Positions 1 to 7,116 of a stretch of DNA of 38,095 nt are shown in pieces. Under the pieces are notes generated by a model. The model searched no databases. It saw nothing but the letters and a program-made list of their open reading frames with translations, and was not told the DNA's origin. The translations under genes and the position numbers were made by a program. Source of the DNA: Opitutaceae bacterium UBA2377 (GTDB lineage: Bacteria > Verrucomicrobiota > Verrucomicrobiia > Opitutales > Opitutaceae); NCBI GenBank assembly GCA_002344205.1, contig DDSZ01000022.1, forward strand, positions 36,983-75,077, read 5' to 3'. Numbering within the stretch: the first letter of the stretch is position 1; each line of letters begins with the position of its first letter.

Positions 1-1382
1 GCGTAGTCGCGCTCGGGGCCGCCGGCTCCGCCGATGAAGCCGCCGATGCGCTCCAGGCGGTCGCCGGTGTTGTCCAGGCGGGCGGCGGCGGCACGGCGGG
101 TGGCATCGTCGCCGGTGGCGTTGAGGCCTTCGGCAAGATTTTGCGCGGCCTCGAGGGAAGCGGCGGCGGCCTGCTCACCCTCGCCCCAGACCTGCTTGAG
201 TTTTTCGGCGAGATCGAGGCCGGTCTTGAACGCTGCCTTGATGTCGGCCGCTCCCTCCTTCATGCGGGCTGCGCTGCTCTCGAGGCCGGCTTTGCCGATG
301 TCGGACAGCAGGAATCCGTTTTTCTGACGGTCGGCGAGGAGGTCGGAGAACGAGTCGGCCTTGAAGCCCGCCAAGCCGGTGGCTTTGCCGATACCGCGCA
401 TGCTGCCGATCTGCTCGGCGTATTTCTGGAATATCCAATCGACGCCGGCCTGCAGGTAGCTGAGCGGCGTGGTGAAGATGCGGAGCAGGCCGCTGCCGAT
501 GCCCTCGAAGGCGGCGAGGGCCAGCTTGGCAATGCCGCTCCAAAAACTTTCCTGCGCGAGGCTGGTGAAGCCGGCCTCGACGGCGGCGCCGAGCAGCTCG
601 CCGAGGCGGCCGTCCTTCACGAGCTCCATGAGCGGCGCGATGGCCTTGCCGACGCGCTGGCCGAACCCGGTGAGGTCGGCCTGATTGAAACGTTCGAGAG
701 GGCCAAGCAGCGAGGCGCTGAGGGACTCGGCGGCGCCGACAAAGAAGCCGCGCAGCTTCACGGGGGCGTTGCCCAGGATGTCGCTGGCGCGGTCGAACTG
801 GCCGGCATTGCGGGCCAGCACATCGGCCTGGCGGCCGAGCACGACCGCGGCATCGCCGAGGGCGCCGCCATCGGCAAAGAGGGCGAGCAGGCGCGTGCCC
901 GACTCGCCGAATATCTGCATCGCGGCGTTGGCGCGGGCGGCAGGACTCTCAAGCCGCATGAGGCGGTCGCCGATGGCCTGCAGTTGCTCCAGCGGGCTCT
1001 TTTTCTTGAGCGCCTCGAGGTCGAAGCCGAGCTGCTGGAAGATGGCCTTGGTGGGCTGGCCCGCGGCATTGACGCCGGCCAGGGCGCGCTGCATCTGGCC
1101 GATGGACGGTCCCACCTGGTCGGCGCCCACGCCGGCATCGGCGAAGGCCTGGCGCAGGAGCGCGAGATCCCGCACGGCGAGGCCGGTGCGGGCGGAGAGG
1201 TCGGCCAGCTCGCCGCCGAGATCAAGGGCGTTCTTGAAGCCGAGGATGGCGCCGGCCGCGGTGAGCGTGACGCCGGCGAAGGCCGCGAGCTGGCCCAGGG
1301 CGCCGCCGAGCTGGTTTTGGATGCCAGCCAGCGGCCCGGCGAAGCCGGAGCCGTCGAGGGTCATCTTGGCGGCGAGATTCAT
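1..1382 (-). CDS. Phage tail tape measure protein (C-terminus off window)
   Basis: The reading frame is open from an ATG at 1382 to the window edge, giving about 460 residues. It begins MNLAAKMTLDGSGFAGPLAG and continues with a hydrophobic, alanine/glycine-rich, mostly helical sequence, including AAFAGVTLTAAGAILGFKNA, a layout typical of tape measure proteins. The segment SARTGLAVRDLALLRQAF matches the usual 'tail length tape measure' N-terminal style. Such proteins fill the tail tube, set its length and help DNA pass into the cell. The start overlaps the stop of the frameshifted chaperone as ATGA. Position directly after a chaperone frameshift pair supports the call. The rest of the gene and its length cannot be judged here. 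Confidence 0.85.
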   Translation of the reverse strand, partial: MNLAAKMTLDGSGFAGPLAGIQNQLGGALGQLAAFAGVTLTAAGAILGFKNALDLGGELADLSARTGLAVRDLALLRQAFADAGVGADQVGPSIGQMQRALAGVNAAGQPTKAIFQQLGFDLEALKKKSPLEQLQAIGDRLMRLESPAARANAAMQIFGESGTRLLALFADGGALGDAAVVLGRQADVLARNAGQFDRASDILGNAPVKLRGFFVGAAESLSASLLGPLERFNQADLTGFGQRVGKAIAPLMELVKDGRLGELLGAAVEAGFTSLAQESFWSGIAKLALAAFEGIGSGLLRIFTTPLSYLQAGVDWIFQKYAEQIGSMRGIGKATGLAGFKADSFSDLLADRQKNGFLLSDIGKAGLESSAARMKEGAADIKAAFKTGLDLAEKLKQVWGEGEQAAAASLEAAQNLAEGLNATGDDATRRAAAARLDNTGDRLERIGGFIGGAGGPERDY

Positions 1383-1597
1383 GCCTGGGCGGCCTGGAGG
1401 GCATCCAGGATTTCACGGTCGAGATAGGTAGGGCCCGCGGGCTTGTTGCCGTAGCGGGCCGCGATGGCAGCGTAGAGGGCGAAGGCCACCGGGAGGCGGA
1501 CTTGCCAAAGCGTGTAATCGATCAGCCAGCCATACTCGTGCATCAGGGTGTCGGTGAGGGTCAGGATCCAGCCGAGCCCGTTGTTTTCGGCGGGCAT
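1379..1597 (-). CDS. Tail assembly chaperone, downstream (-1 frame) part
   Basis: This 72-residue frame has no clear start signal of its own. It lies in the -1 frame relative to the upstream chaperone gene and is open back to the A9 run at 1634-1626. Slippage on A AAA AAA would join 165 upstream codons to 82 downstream codons, giving a 247-residue fusion ending at 1379. Fused tail chaperones of this kind (lambda gpG/gpGT type) coat the tape measure protein during tail assembly and are absent from the finished virion. The stop overlaps the tape measure start as ATGA. The internal ATG at 1597 could be used independently, but the fusion fits the gene order better. Confidence 0.75.
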   Translation of the reverse strand: MPAENNGLGWILTLTDTLMHEYGWLIDYTLWQVRLPVAFALYAAIAARYGNKPAGPTYLDREILDALQAAQA

Positions 1598-2121
1598 GGC
1601 GGGGGAACTGCCGGAGCCGACGCCGTTTTTTTTTCGACGCCGGCCCCGGTGTCTTCACCCGAGGACGCGGGGGAAATCACGGTCGCGAAGGTGGCGCGCA
1701 TGTGCGCGCCGAGCTGCAAGCCAAAGGCCTCCATGCTGGCCATCGGGATGCGGTGGGCGAACTCAAATACGGCGAGTTTGCGCTCGTCGGGCGACATATT
1801 GGTCAGGGCGACGCCGGCCTCGATCGGGGAAGTGAGGACATAGCCGGCCAGGGCGGCGTCGTAGTTGTCTGCTGCCTTCCGCTCGGCTTCATCGCCGACG
1901 AGGCGGCAGCCGCACTTCTGCAGGATCATGAAGATGCCCAGGGTCATGGGCTGCAGCGGCAGGCCGTCCAGCTTGAGCGGCTGAGGCAGGAAGGCATCGA
2001 GCACAACCTTGGGGGTGCGGAGTCCGGGCTCGGCGGCGCGTTGGATGGCGGCGGCCTCGGCGGGAGTGAAGTGGCCGGGGCCGCGTTGGACGCGGCGGGC
2101 CTTGGCGTGCTTCCTCTGCAT
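1561..2121 (-). CDS. Tail assembly chaperone, short form
   Basis: This 186-residue protein starts MQRKHAKARRVQRGPGHFTP at 2121; a longer reading to 2250 would overlap the neighbour and has shadow-like composition. The body (PLKLDGLPLQPMTLGIFMIL and following) is helical and resembles tail chaperones that sit between tail tube and tape measure genes. Its end, after EKK, changes to a proline-rich tail, as expected for the non-shifted product of a programmed frameshift gene. The slippery A9 run lies at codons 163-166. The short form should be made in excess over the fusion. No enzymatic motif is visible. Function rests on position plus the frameshift signature. Confidence 0.75.
   Translation of the reverse strand: MQRKHAKARRVQRGPGHFTPAEAAAIQRAAEPGLRTPKVVLDAFLPQPLKLDGLPLQPMTLGIFMILQKCGCRLVGDEAERKAADNYDAALAGYVLTSPIEAGVALTNMSPDERKLAVFEFAHRIPMASMEAFGLQLGAHMRATFATVISPASSGEDTGAGVEKKTASAPAVPPPCPPKTTGSAGS
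1626..1634 (-). promoter_or_regulatory. Programmed -1 frameshift slippery site (A9)
   Basis: On the minus strand GAA AAA AAA ACG contains the heptamer A AAA AAA in the X XXY YYZ phase, made from a nine-A run. A -1 slip leads directly into the 72-residue downstream frame with no intervening stop. A GC-rich stretch follows (GGCGTCGGCTCCGGCAG) that could form stimulatory structure. Such a site between short and long tail chaperones is conserved in many tailed phages. Confidence 0.8.
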
Positions 2122-2150
2122 GCGTGTGTCCTCGGGCGGGCGGAGCGTGA

Positions 2151-2507
2151 TTACGCCGGCTCGTCGATGGCCTGGTATTTGATGGCGGTGACGCGCAGCC
2201 GGCGCGTATCCTTCTGCGTCCAGACCTCGGTGACGTTTTCCACGAGGCAATCGGCCACACCGCAGAGCAGGATGAAATCGCCGATGTCGAGCGCCGGCGC
2301 GGCGGTCTTCACGATCATCTCAAACTCACACTGGCGCTTGTGGTTGAAATAAATGACGGCGACGGTGAACCCGTCTTCGTCGGCCACTTCGATCTTGTCG
2401 GCGCTGAGCGCCTTGCTGCCGGAGACGACGATGCCGGTGCCGGCATAGACGCCGGAGGTGCCCCAGAGGACGGTGTTGTCGCCGACGATGGTGGGAGAGT
2501 TGGGCAT
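2151..2507 (-). CDS. Candidate tail tube or tail completion protein
   Basis: This 118-residue protein starts MPNSPTIVGDNTVLWGTSG. It is predicted to be mostly beta: GTGIVVSGSKALSADKIEV, FTVAVIYFNHKRQCEFEMIV, ALDIGDFILLCG, CLVENVTEVW, TRRLRVTAIKYQ. This arrangement, with a late 'GD...V.NV...W...D.R.L.VTA' pattern, resembles small tail tube or tail terminator beta-sandwich proteins. It sits between the connector genes and the tail chaperones, the usual place for the major tail protein. No tail sheath gene accompanies it, so a non-contractile tail is likely. The family is not recognised with certainty; a head-tail joining protein is the alternative. Confidence 0.5.
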   Translation of the reverse strand: MPNSPTIVGDNTVLWGTSGVYAGTGIVVSGSKALSADKIEVADEDGFTVAVIYFNHKRQCEFEMIVKTAAPALDIGDFILLCGVADCLVENVTEVWTQKDTRRLRVTAIKYQAIDEPA

Positions 2508-2513
2508 GGGATC

Positions 2514-3074
2514 TCAGGTGAGGAGGTTGCGGTATTCGGCGGGCGGGAGGGCGATGATCAGCTCGAAGTTGAGCCGGTAGGCGGCGAGCGGCATGGCGGG
2601 CTCGGGCAGGATCACGGGCTCGCAGCCGGTGTAGAGGGTGAAGCGGTTGGTGATGCCCTCGGGCCAGACGTAGCCGCGCACGCGCTCGCGCAGCCCTGCC
2701 AGGAGGACGAGCAGCGCGGGCCGGCTGGCGGTGGCCTTGACGAGGGCTTGGTCCGGGGCGGCGGTGAGCCCGAGATTGGCGGTGAGGCCGATGCTCAGCC
2801 GCTGTGGGGCGAAGATTCCGGCCTGCTCTTCGGTGGCAGGATTGGTTTCGCCGTCCCAGTGGAGGACGGCGCGCCAGCCGGCGGGAGACTCGGCGAGCAG
2901 CTCGAGGAAGTGGAAGGGATCGCGCGCGATGGAGAGGGCGCCCTTCTGGGCCCGCACCCAGGGTGCGAGCTCATCCTGGAGCTCGTTGAGCAGGCGGTCC
3001 GGGGTGTAGTATTCGGCGGACATGGGCTGGCTCGCGAGGGCGAGAATCAGGAGGATGGAGCGGATCCAGCTCAT
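2514..3074 (-). CDS. Head-tail connector / tail terminator-like protein (Mu gp37 position)
   Basis: The protein is 186 residues from ATG 3074, which overlaps the stop of the upstream DUF1320 gene as ATGA. An internal start at 3023 (MSAEYYTPDRLLNELQ) would remove a hydrophobic 17-residue leader (MSWIRSILLILALASQP); the coupling favours 3074, but the leader looks odd for a virion protein. The body has alternating strand-helix features seen in tail terminators (RAVLHWDGETN, RLSIGLTANLGL, YRLNFELIIALPP). Mu places gp37 directly after gp36 (DUF1320), as here. The role as tail terminator is inferred mainly from position. Confidence 0.5.
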   Translation of the reverse strand: MSWIRSILLILALASQPMSAEYYTPDRLLNELQDELAPWVRAQKGALSIARDPFHFLELLAESPAGWRAVLHWDGETNPATEEQAGIFAPQRLSIGLTANLGLTAAPDQALVKATASRPALLVLLAGLRERVRGYVWPEGITNRFTLYTGCEPVILPEPAMPLAAYRLNFELIIALPPAEYRNLLT

Positions 3075-3499
3075 ACCGCGGTGCGGCCGGCCTTGGAGTG
3101 CGTCTTGGCCGGCGAGGTGATGACGGAGGCGCTGGGGCGCTTGCGGCCCAGATCGGGGGTGAGCGGTTTGCTGCCCGCGGCCACTTCGCCCAGGAGCGTG
3201 CGGATGGCCTTGGCCCGCACGGCCCAGGGGTTCTTGTCCTCCGCGAAGCCGCGGCGGGCGTAAAGGGCCTCGGCTGTGAGCTTGAGGGCGGCGTCGGCGA
3301 CGAGTGCGGGCACCGGGTTGGCGAAGGGCGTGCTGTAGCGGGCACCCAGCACACCGTCGATCTCCACCTGCACGCTGGCTACGACCTCATCGAAGACGCC
3401 GGGATCGGCGACGCCGTCCTTGTCGTCGTCGAGGGCCTCCACCAGGAACTGCGGAGGAAGCACGGCGTTGATGCGGGCTAGCGTGGTGTAGGCGGGCAT
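3071..3499 (-). CDS. DUF1320 (Mu gp36-like) head-tail adaptor protein
   Basis: The protein is 142 residues and starts MPAYTTLARINAVLPPQFL. The pattern VFDEVVASVQVEIDGVLGARYSTPFANP.PALVADAALKLTAEALYARR is the DUF1320 layout: helix, 'IDGYL..RY..P' and a helical end. Mu gp36 is its counterpart, placed between the capsid genes and gp37. It probably belongs to the head-completion/neck structure. The basic C-terminus (KPLTPDLGRKRPSASVITS) is likely disordered. The stop overlaps the next gene as ATGA. The family assignment is good; the structural role is known only by analogy. Confidence 0.75.
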   Translation of the reverse strand: MPAYTTLARINAVLPPQFLVEALDDDKDGVADPGVFDEVVASVQVEIDGVLGARYSTPFANPVPALVADAALKLTAEALYARRGFAEDKNPWAVRAKAIRTLLGEVAAGSKPLTPDLGRKRPSASVITSPAKTHSKAGRTAV

Positions 3500-3576
3500 G
3501 GGTGGTGAGTCGGGTGGGTTTTATGGAGCCCTCCGGGCCAAAGGCGCGAAGGGCTCTAAAAACACACGCCTGGGGA

Positions 3577-4482
3577 TCAGGCGGCGGTGGTGCCGTCGCT
3601 GCCGTAGGCGAGCTCGGGCAGGCCGTAGCCGACGTTGCCGCGGCGGTAGGCCTGGTGGAGATACTCCTTCTTCTTGAAGACGTGGTCGTCGCGCGGGTTG
3701 TCGAGCGAGGTGAACTCCGTCTCGACCTCCACCTGGTTGATGAAGGGCTTCACCGGGTGTCCCACATCGATGAGGAACCAGGCCTCGGCGTCGGCGGCGA
3801 GGCGCGGCCAGACCTCGAGGGTGGCGGTGCCCTTGTTCACGTTGGTGCCGCCGCCCGCAAGCGAATCTGCGATGATGATCTGGCGGCCGAGGCTCTCGTT
3901 CTTCGGGGAGACGACCAGGCGCAGATCGAGGCCGAGGTCCATCGGCTCGCCCTCGGGATTGAGCCGGCTCTTGATGTTCTCGCGCGCGGTCTCGAAATTC
4001 GCCGCGCTCAGCTTCTTGGTGCCGACGTTGGAGAACTTCACCTTGCCCTTCACGGGTTCGTGGTTGCTGTCGAAAAAGTTTTTCCCGGTGTAGCACTTGC
4101 GGTCGAAGCCGTTGAGCAGGGCATCGGCGAGGAGCTGGTCGGGGTGCGCGCGGGCGGCGAGGCCCATGGCGGTGAAGAGCGGCGAGTAAACCCCGAGATT
4201 GTCGCGCTCGATCTTCGCGCGCTTCACGGCGATCGTGCGCTCCCACTCCTTGTTCTTGATGCCGTAGGCGTGCTCGACGAGGTTGGCGATCTGGATCTCG
4301 TCCACCAGCTCGCGCAGGCCCGGCAGCGCGCCGAGCCAGCCGTAGATTTCCTCCTCGCTGGTGGAGCTGGAGAGCATGGCGAAGACATCGACCTTGGGGG
4401 CCGTGCCGCCGTGGTAGGCTTCAAGGAAGAGGCTCTTGAAGCCCTTGTTGATGGCCTCGAGGGCCGCGGTGGTGATGATCAT
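3577..4482 (-). CDS. Mu gpT-like major head (capsid) protein
   Basis: The protein is 301 residues from ATG 4482. It shares with Mu gpT the opening MIITTAALEAINKGFK, the SSTSEEEIYGWLGALPGLRE segment (Mu: STRSNTYGWLGKFPTLKEW), the DNLGVYSPLFTAMGLAA block and the CYTGKNFFDSNHEP block. Length and motif order are as in the gpT family (PF10124 type), a HK97-fold capsid protein. It forms the icosahedral shell around the DNA. It lies between the decoration gene and the gp36-like gene. The start is supported by the gpT match; a longer N-terminal reading has shadow-like composition. No clear Shine-Dalgarno precedes it. Confidence 0.95.
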   Translation of the reverse strand: MIITTAALEAINKGFKSLFLEAYHGGTAPKVDVFAMLSSSTSEEEIYGWLGALPGLRELVDEIQIANLVEHAYGIKNKEWERTIAVKRAKIERDNLGVYSPLFTAMGLAARAHPDQLLADALLNGFDRKCYTGKNFFDSNHEPVKGKVKFSNVGTKKLSAANFETARENIKSRLNPEGEPMDLGLDLRLVVSPKNESLGRQIIIADSLAGGGTNVNKGTATLEVWPRLAADAEAWFLIDVGHPVKPFINQVEVETEFTSLDNPRDDHVFKKKEYLHQAYRRGNVGYGLPELAYGSDGTTAA

Positions 4483-4514
4483 GGGAGGATGGGAGGGTGC
4501 TGGGTTGCGGGCGA

Positions 4515-5045
4515 TTACTTGACGAGGTTGCCGGCCTGCAGGATGGCCAGGACCGCATTGCGGAACGCCTCGACTTCGGGGCCGGTGGCGCCGCCGCCGG
4601 TGAAGTTGAGGGCGGTGAGCGTGTCGGCGCTGGGCACATCGCCCGTGTCGCGGGTATCGACCCACACGCCGCGCTCCTCGACATCGACGATGCGGCCGGC
4701 CTTGACCTTGTGGTCGGAGTCGCTGGCGACCGTCTCATCGTCCTCGACGAAGGCGTAGCCGCCGACGTGGGCCGCGGTGATGGGCTCGTCGTCGCTGTTG
4801 GCGAAGAGGAAGACGCCGCGCTTCGCGTTGACCGCGAGCGCGCCGGCTTCGCCGTCGCTGTTGTCCACGGTTTGTTCGGCACGGCCGATGACCTTGAGGC
4901 CGGCGGCATCGGCGGCCGGGACGGCGCGGCCGTCGCCATTGCGGGCGGTGAGGCCGCCCTGGAAGACGACGGTGTCAGCCGCCAGGGGGATGTGCTGGAT
5001 CTCCCCCGGGCGTTCTTCAGTGTTGCGGGAAGCGGTGAGTGGCAT
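4515..5045 (-). CDS. Probable capsid decoration / head fibre protein
   Basis: The protein is 176 residues and starts MPLTASRNTEERPGEIQHIP. The N-terminal half (AADTVVFQGGLTARNGDGRA, GLKVIGRAEQTVDN, VNAKRGVFLFANS) has the short-beta layout of small cement proteins of the DUF2190/gpD type. It includes the 'V..G..V......G.A.PA.D....VIG.A' rhythm. The C-terminal ~40 residues (TGPEVEAFRNAVLAILQAG) form a helix that may trimerise. It lies between the protease/scaffold and the capsid gene, the common place for decoration proteins. Family membership is by pattern only. Confidence 0.65.
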   Translation of the reverse strand: MPLTASRNTEERPGEIQHIPLAADTVVFQGGLTARNGDGRAVPAADAAGLKVIGRAEQTVDNSDGEAGALAVNAKRGVFLFANSDDEPITAAHVGGYAFVEDDETVASDSDHKVKAGRIVDVEERGVWVDTRDTGDVPSADTLTALNFTGGGATGPEVEAFRNAVLAILQAGNLVK

Positions 5046-5101
5046 GGTGGGCTGGGTTGCGGTTGCGGGACTGGGTGAGTGTCGGCGTCAGCGCGGTGCG
5101 C

Positions 5102-5563
5102 TCAGGCGGCGTTGTGCTTCTGCCAGGTCTCGGGCTTGATGCGCAGTTGGCGCTGCACTTCCTGCTCGTAGCTGTTGGCGGCCGGGGTCGTGCTGGCGGC
5201 GGCGAAGGTCTTCACGCCCTCGACGGTGCGCTTGTCCATCGGCACGACGTTGGCCGGCAGCTCGTCCACGATCTTCTTGAACTGGTCGATCGGGAGTTCG
5301 CTGGCGCTGTGCGGGATGACCTTGCCCTGGCTGATGGCGCGCAGGGTGATGTTCTCGCGCTCGGCGGAGTCGAGGCGCTTGTTCTGGCCCTCGATGAGGG
5401 TTTTGAGCGACTGGATGTCGGCGGCGAGGGTCTTGACTTCGGCGGCCGGCTGGTCGCCGGTGGCGGCCTTGGTTTTCGCCTTGGCGGCGGCCGTGATGGC
5501 TTCGTCGGTGGCGGTGGCCGGGTCGAGACCCAGCAGGAGGCAGAGCAGTTTTTTATGGTCCAT
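5102..5563 (-). CDS. Probable nested in-frame scaffold (gpZ-like)
   Basis: An in-frame ATG at 5563 begins MDHKKLLCLLLGLDPATATD, right after the protease domain and the linker TAELAGNKTTP. It would give 153 residues: an N-terminal helix, a long coiled coil and the terminal EVQRQLRIKPETW segment. In Mu, scaffold gpZ is made from an internal start of the protease gene I in the same frame. The sequence before the ATG (GGGAAACAAAACCACTCCC) is locally AT-richer but has no strong Shine-Dalgarno. Independent synthesis is inferred by analogy. Confidence 0.5.
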   Translation of the reverse strand: MDHKKLLCLLLGLDPATATDEAITAAAKAKTKAATGDQPAAEVKTLAADIQSLKTLIEGQNKRLDSAERENITLRAISQGKVIPHSASELPIDQFKKIVDELPANVVPMDKRTVEGVKTFAAASTTPAANSYEQEVQRQLRIKPETWQKHNAA

Positions 5564-6103
5564 GGGAGTGGTTTTGTTTCCCGCCAGCTCGGCGGTGAAA
5601 GTGGCGACGGCCTGCTTGAGGCGCGCAGGATCATCCGCGCCGTAAACGTGGAGGCCGTCGATGGCACCCTGGCGGCACACGGCGCAGGAGTGGCAGAAGA
5701 TGACGACGCCGCTCTCGGCATCGTTCTCGAATTTCACGGCCGGGCTGATGTCGGGATAATGGCCGTTTTTGACGGCCTCCTCACCTTCCGGCGTCCAGCG
5801 GGCGACGTTGAAATAAATGCCTTCACCGGGCACGACCTCCGGGGAGCCGAAGGCGGCGACCTTGCGCGGCTCGCGCTCGGCCTTGAAAGCGGGGCTGCCC
5901 TCCACGGTGTTGTGCTGGAAATCGAGCGCGATCTCCTGGTAACCGGCGAGGGCCTGCAGGCGCGGCACGGCGCGGGCGGTGAGCTCGTTGACGATCACCG
6001 GCCCCTTCACGCTCTCGTTGCGGCCCCACTTCGCCATGAGCAGCCGTTTCGGCAGCTCGGTGCCGGCGTCGATGCTGGTGGGGGCGCGGAAGATGCAGAT
6101 CAT
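5102..6103 (-). CDS. Mu gpI-like prohead protease with C-terminal scaffold
   Basis: The protein is 333 residues. The N-terminal ~180 residues match phage I-like proteases: GYQEIALDFQHNTVEG carries the conserved Asp-x-x-His (D61, H64), followed by VAAFGSPEVVPGEGIYFNVA and GHYPDISPAV. An unusual CHSCAVCRQG cysteine cluster follows near residue 134. The C-terminal ~150 residues are alanine/lysine-rich and coiled coil (KTLAADIQSLKTLIEGQNKR), ending with EVQRQLRIKPETWQKHN, typical of scaffold regions. The enzyme matures the prohead by cleaving scaffold and itself. It sits between gpG and the decoration/capsid genes. Confidence 0.85.
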   Translation of the reverse strand: MICIFRAPTSIDAGTELPKRLLMAKWGRNESVKGPVIVNELTARAVPRLQALAGYQEIALDFQHNTVEGSPAFKAEREPRKVAAFGSPEVVPGEGIYFNVARWTPEGEEAVKNGHYPDISPAVKFENDAESGVVIFCHSCAVCRQGAIDGLHVYGADDPARLKQAVATFTAELAGNKTTPMDHKKLLCLLLGLDPATATDEAITAAAKAKTKAATGDQPAAEVKTLAADIQSLKTLIEGQNKRLDSAERENITLRAISQGKVIPHSASELPIDQFKKIVDELPANVVPMDKRTVEGVKTFAAASTTPAANSYEQEVQRQLRIKPETWQKHNAA

Positions 6104-6157
6104 CGGGCGGGAAGGAAAGCCCGCAAGATGCCCGAATCGGCGCGCGCCTCCTAATGA

Positions 6158-6181
6158 CCGTGGGGCGCGTGGGGAGCTTGG
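6158..6181 (-). repeat. Copy A of a 24-bp phage motif before the protease/capsid genes
   Basis: The minus-strand motif begins CCAAGCTCCCCACGCGCCCC and ends ACGG. It is identical over 24 bp to the plus-strand sequence at 24441-24464. It lies between the gpG stop (6188) and the gpI start (6103), in transcription sense. It is followed by TCATTAGGA and GGCGCG, so CGCGCC...GGCGCG can form a hairpin. A late promoter, transcript-processing or transcription-control element is possible. Confidence 0.7.
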
Positions 6182-6187
6182 CGCAGG

Positions 6188-6679
6188 TTATTGCGGCTGC
6201 GTCAGCGAGCGGATTTTCGCGAGGGCGACGCCGGCGATCTTGCGCTGCGCCGAATCTGTCATGCGGTCGCCGAGGAAAGGGAAGAACGGCCGCGCCGGGA
6301 TGACGACGCGGCGGGCGAAGACCGTCGCACCGCCGATCGTGAAGCGCAGCGCCTTGTTGCCAGGCTTGGGGCGGATCTCGCCGCCGCGCTGGTGGATGGC
6401 CGCATAGGCACGGTCGCTCGACACGGTGACGCTGTTCTGGGTGACGGCGGGCGGCCGGCGCAGCGACTGGTGCAGGGCCTGGTTGCGGCGCAGCGTGGCG
6501 GGCGTGCCGTCGCGTTTGTCGGGCCAGGGCGCGGGCCGGAGCGCCGGCTCGTTGAACGCGCGGAGCGCGAGCGACTGGAGCTGGAGCCCCATGGCCTCGA
6601 GGATCGGCCGCTTGTCCTGCACGCCCTTGGCGAGGCGGCGAATCGGCGGCGAGAGATTGTCTTTCAGCGTGAGGCTCAT
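6188..6679 (-). CDS. Phage virion morphogenesis protein (Mu gpG / P2 gpS family)
   Basis: The protein is 163 residues from ATG 6679, which overlaps the preceding stop as ATGA. The family signature is clear: RAYAAIHQRGGEIRPKPG in the middle and VVIPARPFFPFLG near the C-terminus. The N-terminus (LTLKDNLSPPIRRLAKGVQD) and the segment PWPDKRDGTP also fit. These proteins act in head-tail completion, linking finished heads to tails. Mu places gpG directly after the MuF gene; here five small genes intervene. Start choice is supported by the coupling and by loss of similarity upstream. Confidence 0.85.
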   Translation of the reverse strand: MSLTLKDNLSPPIRRLAKGVQDKRPILEAMGLQLQSLALRAFNEPALRPAPWPDKRDGTPATLRRNQALHQSLRRPPAVTQNSVTVSSDRAYAAIHQRGGEIRPKPGNKALRFTIGGATVFARRVVIPARPFFPFLGDRMTDSAQRKIAGVALAKIRSLTQPQ

Positions 6680-6966
6680 TTCCAGCGCCAGGCTTTGTAT
6701 TTGTAGGCGGTGACGAGGCACTCGGTGCGGTGGTCGTAAACGACGACCATCACCAGACCGCGCCACTTCACGCGCCACACGCTGCGGCGGTCCGCATTTG
6801 TCTGCAGGAAGACGACGCCGGGCTTGTCCTCCTTGATGCGGTGCAGCAGGTCGGCGTAATCCTCATCGGTGAGCTCACGGCGGAAGCGCTGCCGCACGCG
6901 TTTCTTGAAATGCCAGAGCTGGTTGAGGCGGTGGCGATCGAGGTCTGCTGGCGGGCGACGCGGCAT
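6676..6966 (-). CDS. Small phage protein of unknown function
   Basis: The protein is 96 residues from ATG 6966 (MPRRPPADLDRHRLNQLWHF), basic, with an alpha-beta pattern: KRVRQRFRRELTDEDYADLL, then strands GVVFLQTNADRRSVWRVKW, LVMVVVYDHRTECLVTAY. The 'vyD..t..lvTay' ending resembles RelE/ParE-like or phage-associated small folds, but no catalytic set is evident and no antitoxin partner is adjacent. It is coupled to gpG by ATGA and follows the terminator and repeat copy C, so it opens a transcription unit with gpG. A function cannot be assigned. Confidence 0.6.
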   Translation of the reverse strand: MPRRPPADLDRHRLNQLWHFKKRVRQRFRRELTDEDYADLLHRIKEDKPGVVFLQTNADRRSVWRVKWRGLVMVVVYDHRTECLVTAYKYKAWRWK

Positions 6967-6990
6967 GCCACATGAAACCAGAGACGGCCC

Positions 6991-7032
6991 CCGCGCCGCC
7001 AAGCCGGGCGGCGCGGCTGGGGAGCTTGGCGC
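6991..7032 (-). repeat. Copy C (partial) of the phage motif plus a 10-bp hairpin
   Basis: TGGGGAGCTTGGCGCA on the plus strand (7018-7033) equals part of copy A. It abuts a perfect 10-bp hairpin, CCGCGCCGCC at 6991-7000 and GGCGGCGCGG at 7007-7016, with a 6-nt loop. In transcription sense (minus) the order is motif, then hairpin, then the start of the 96-residue gene, the same order as at the other two copies. Confidence 0.6.
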
Positions 7033-7071
7033 AAAAACGCGCCGGCCGGTGAACCTGCGTTCACCGGCCGG
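7033..7071 (-). terminator. Rho-independent terminator inside the late minus-strand block
   Basis: A perfect 13-bp stem (CCGGCCGGTGAAC at 7042-7054 and its complement at 7059-7071) with a 4-nt loop is followed on the minus strand by CGCG and five T residues (7037-7033). It lies after the 70-residue gene ending at 7117 and before the gpG transcription unit. It should stop leftward transcription coming from the MuF gene. Confidence 0.8.
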
Positions 7072-7116
7072 AAGAAAAGGCCGAACTTCCGTTAGAGCCG
7101 ACGCCTGCGGCGCGGC

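Noticed and set aside
141..1427. A 428-codon plus-strand open frame over the tape measure gene
   Set aside because: It is the shadow of the high-GC minus-strand tape measure frame; its composition is Gly/Ala/Glu-rich and no domain fits.
6676..6966. RelE/ParE-type toxin
   Set aside because: There is only a weak fold resemblance, no catalytic residues and no antitoxin neighbour; coupling to gpG argues for a phage function.
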